From contig CAMBRH010000042.1 in assembly GCA_945870115.1 (NCBI GenBank), forward strand, positions 1 through 16,333: a stretch of DNA of 16,333 bases. The letters are read 5' to 3'. Shown here one piece after another: positions 14,716 through 16,333 of the stretch. Both the position numbers and the translations under genes were made by a program. Position 1 is the first letter of the stretch. Each line of letters begins with the position of its first letter. The notes beneath the pieces are model-generated. The model was not told the DNA's origin and made no database searches. It saw only the letters and a list, made by a program, of their open reading frames with translations. The stretch is from Chitinophaga pinensis (GTDB lineage Bacteria > Bacteroidota > Bacteroidia > Flavobacteriales_D > Crocinitomicaceae).

Positions 14716-15216
14716 TTAATAAACATATAAATTTTCAACAACATAAGTTCCAAATAACCCTTCCTTGTAAATTAATTTTGCTTTTAATTGATTGTTTTTT
14801 TTTGAAAATGAATTTTTACTTCTACCAAAACTACAATTAGATTTTATCATTTCATCATCAAATTTAAAAATGATTACATTAGAATAAATTTTTTTGATTT
14901 TGTTAATTTCTAAGTGGATCGGCTTTTTGTTTTTCGTATATAACTTATTTGAAACACCAAAAATACAAGTGGAAGGGAAATAAAAAATTAAAAACAATAA
15001 AATTAATTTCCAGATACCATATAATATTTTGTTTTCATTTACTGGAGTTTTTTTTCTTAAAACGAAAATACCAATTAAGAAAATAGGAGCATAAATGTAA
15101 TATATTGAGTACCCTTTATAAAGTATTTGATCATTATATTTGTGAAAAATCACATATAAAAAACAAGAAAGGGCACAAAGCGAATACTGATTAATTTTTG
15201 GAATAAACTTTTTCAT
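14716..15216 (-). CDS. Membrane-anchored protein of unknown function
   Basis: I do not recognise this 166-residue protein. Three hydrophobic segments occupy about residues 10-25, 37-53 and 66-86. They are followed by a soluble, Lys/Asn-rich C-terminal domain of about 80 residues that contains EINKIKKIYSNVIIFKF and two Cys (84 in the last helix region, 128 in KSNCSFG). The first ATG is at 15216. A TTG at 15240 would add eight residues, but the ATG gives a more normal basic N-terminus. The gene is poorer in G and C than most neighbours and lies between the repeat array and the seven-helix protein gene, so it may be a lineage-specific insertion. Coding is supported by a 500-base open frame with sensible membrane topology. 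Confidence 0.65.
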   Translation of the reverse strand: MKKFIPKINQYSLCALSCFLYVIFHKYNDQILYKGYSIYYIYAPIFLIGIFVLRKKTPVNENKILYGIWKLILLFLIFYFPSTCIFGVSNKLYTKNKKPIHLEINKIKKIYSNVIIFKFDDEMIKSNCSFGRSKNSFSKKNNQLKAKLIYKEGLFGTYVVENLYVY

Positions 15217-15246
15217 TTTAATAAATTTACTAAATCTCAATGTTCA

Positions 15247-15332
15247 CCTTGTGTTCCTCGTGTTTCTTTGTGCCTTTGTGTCAAAAAAACCAAAACCTTT
15301 GCGAACTTTGCGTTTTCCTTCTTGTCTTTGCG
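15247..15332. repeat. Seven-copy degenerate CTTTGYG intergenic repeat
   Basis: On the + strand seven related units follow each other: CCTTGTG (15247-15253), CCTCGTG (15256-15262), CTTTGTG (15266-15272), CCTTTGTG (15273-15280), then, after an A-rich spacer, CCTTTGCG (15296-15303), CTTTGCG (15306-15312) and CTTTGCG (15326-15332). In the sense of the M3 peptidase gene it reads CGCAAAG/CACAAAG and starts eight bases past the stop. The first four units carry GTG, the last three GCG. It is too short and variable for CRISPR. It resembles dispersed CACAAAG-type repeats seen in several Bacteroidota genomes. Confidence 0.6.
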
Positions 15333-15339
15333 TTTAAAA

Positions 15340-16333
15340 TTACATCAATCCAGCGCGTTTCAACAACGCCTCAGCATTTGGTTCTTGTCCTCTAAAACGT
15401 TTGTACAAATCCATTGGGTTTTCAGTTCCTCCTTTGCTCAACACATTTTCTTGAAAAGATTTTGCTATTTCTTTGTTGAAAATTCCATTATCTTGAAAGT
15501 GTGCAAAAGCATCTGCATCTAAAACTTCTGCCCATTTGTAGCTGTAATATCCTGAAGAATATCCACCTGGGAAAATATGTGAAAAGGAAACACTCATACA
15601 GTTTTCTGCTACATCTGGAAATAATTTTGTGTTTTCAGTAGCTTTTAATTCGTGTTCTTTGACCGATTTAATATTTGATGGATCGATAGAATGCCAAGCC
15701 ATGTCAATTAAACCCAAACTAATTTGACGAACAGTTGCCATTCCTTCTAGGAAAGTTGCAGATTCTTTGATTTTCTCGACAAATTCCATTGGAATCGTTT
15801 CTCCTGTTTCAAAATGTTTTGCAAAAAGCACCAAACATTCTTTTTCGTAACACCAATTTTCTAAAATCTGACTTGGAAGTTCAACAAAATCCCAGTAAAC
15901 GCTCGTTCCTGAAAGACTTGGATATTCAGTATTTGCTAACATTCCGTGTAAACCGTGACCAAATTCATGAAACAAAGTTGTAACTTCATTGAAAGTCAAT
16001 AAGGAAGGTTTTGTTGCAGTTGGTTTTGTGAAATTACACACATTTGAAATATGCGGACGTTCATTTATTCCATTCTCAATGTATTGATTTTTGAAAGATG
16101 TCATCCAAGCACCGTTTCTTTTTCCTTCTCGAGGATGAAAATCTGCGTAAAACAAAGAAACAAATTCATTTTTTTCATTGTAAACTTCGTAGGTTTTTAC
16201 ATCTTCGTGGTATTTTTCAATCGAGTCAACTTGTTTGAAATCCAAGCCATACAATTTTTTTGCAACCGTAAAAACGCCATCAATTACTTTTTCAAGTTGA
16301 AAATATGGTTTTAATTTTTCATCGTCTAAATTA
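15340..16333 (-). CDS. M3 family metallopeptidase (oligopeptidase A/Dcp type), C-terminal part
   Basis: The frame is open to the right window edge, so only the last 331 codons are present; whole M3 enzymes are usually about 680-700 residues. The zinc site is complete: HEFGH at 15955-15969 within LFHEFGHGLHGML, and the third ligand Glu in DFVELPSQ, 29 residues after the first His, exactly as in thimet oligopeptidase. The substrate-binding loop is also recognisable in HIFPGGYSSGYYSYKWAEVL. These enzymes cut short peptides in the cytoplasm or, when exported, in the periplasm. The DFVELPSQILENW wording fits peptidyl-dipeptidase Dcp or oligopeptidase A, and the two cannot be separated without the N-terminus. 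The TTG at 16254 is internal, since family-like sequence (containing FQLEKVIDGVFTVAKK) continues upstream to the window end. Confidence 0.92.
   Translation of the reverse strand, partial: NLDDEKLKPYFQLEKVIDGVFTVAKKLYGLDFKQVDSIEKYHEDVKTYEVYNEKNEFVSLFYADFHPREGKRNGAWMTSFKNQYIENGINERPHISNVCNFTKPTATKPSLLTFNEVTTLFHEFGHGLHGMLANTEYPSLSGTSVYWDFVELPSQILENWCYEKECLVLFAKHFETGETIPMEFVEKIKESATFLEGMATVRQISLGLIDMAWHSIDPSNIKSVKEHELKATENTKLFPDVAENCMSVSFSHIFPGGYSSGYYSYKWAEVLDADAFAHFQDNGIFNKEIAKSFQENVLSKGGTENPMDLYKRFRGQEPNAEALLKRAGLM

Noticed and set aside
15247..15332. CRISPR-like array
   Set aside because: Units are only 7-8 bases, unequal in spacing and partly joined without spacers, and no cas gene is present.
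16252..16254. TTG as the start of the M3 peptidase gene
   Set aside because: Sequence typical of the family continues in frame upstream to the window edge, so the gene is cut by the window and not started here.

Overview
The window is a chromosomal stretch from a Bacteroidota bacterium, most likely a Flavobacteriaceae member close to Flavobacterium. The reasons are strongly AT-rich DNA, several TAnnTTTG-type -7 promoter elements close to start codons, few Shine-Dalgarno sequences, and Flavobacteria-like versions of housekeeping genes. No tRNA, rRNA, CRISPR array, insertion sequence, phage gene or recombinase was found. Two genes are cut by the window ends: an SGNH-type hydrolase on the left and an M3 metallopeptidase on the right.

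Layout. Positions 1-4244 run on the + strand: the tail of an SGNH/CE2-like esterase, a secreted S9 serine peptidase that resembles plant chloroplast glutamyl endopeptidase, an AlkD-like DNA alkylation repair protein, and a small membrane protein of unknown function. A strong bidirectional terminator (4261-4287) separates them from a - strand unit transcribed as 2Fe-2S ferredoxin, then enoyl-CoA hydratase, then a Wzx-type polysaccharide flippase. The flippase starts at a TTG codon that overlaps the hydratase stop. A + strand dusB gene follows, divergent from the ferredoxin gene and convergent with the next unit. That unit (8088-11103, - strand) reads as dCMP/cytidine deaminase, S41 C-terminal processing peptidase, then acyltransferase 3, with overlapping or tight junctions typical of an operon. 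Then come LD-carboxypeptidase, class I fumarase, two unrecognised membrane proteins and the M3 peptidase, all on the - strand.

How the genes fit together. Most are independent housekeeping functions: TCA cycle, acyl-CoA metabolism, tRNA modification, pyrimidine metabolism, DNA repair. A second theme is the cell envelope and protein turnover: the S9, S41 and M3 peptidases, LD-carboxypeptidase for muropeptide recycling, a flippase and a membrane acyltransferase. Nothing here makes a convincing case for a new multi-gene system.

The most unusual material is between genes. There is a hairpin-rich, locally GC-richer block at 2943-3046, a seven-copy degenerate CTTTGYG repeat just 3' of the M3 peptidase gene, a GACA-rich repeat just 3' of the ferredoxin gene, and a palindrome at 6530-6558. 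All look like families of dispersed intergenic repeats. The unknown genes at 3840, 13941 and 14716 are the main uncharacterised coding content.
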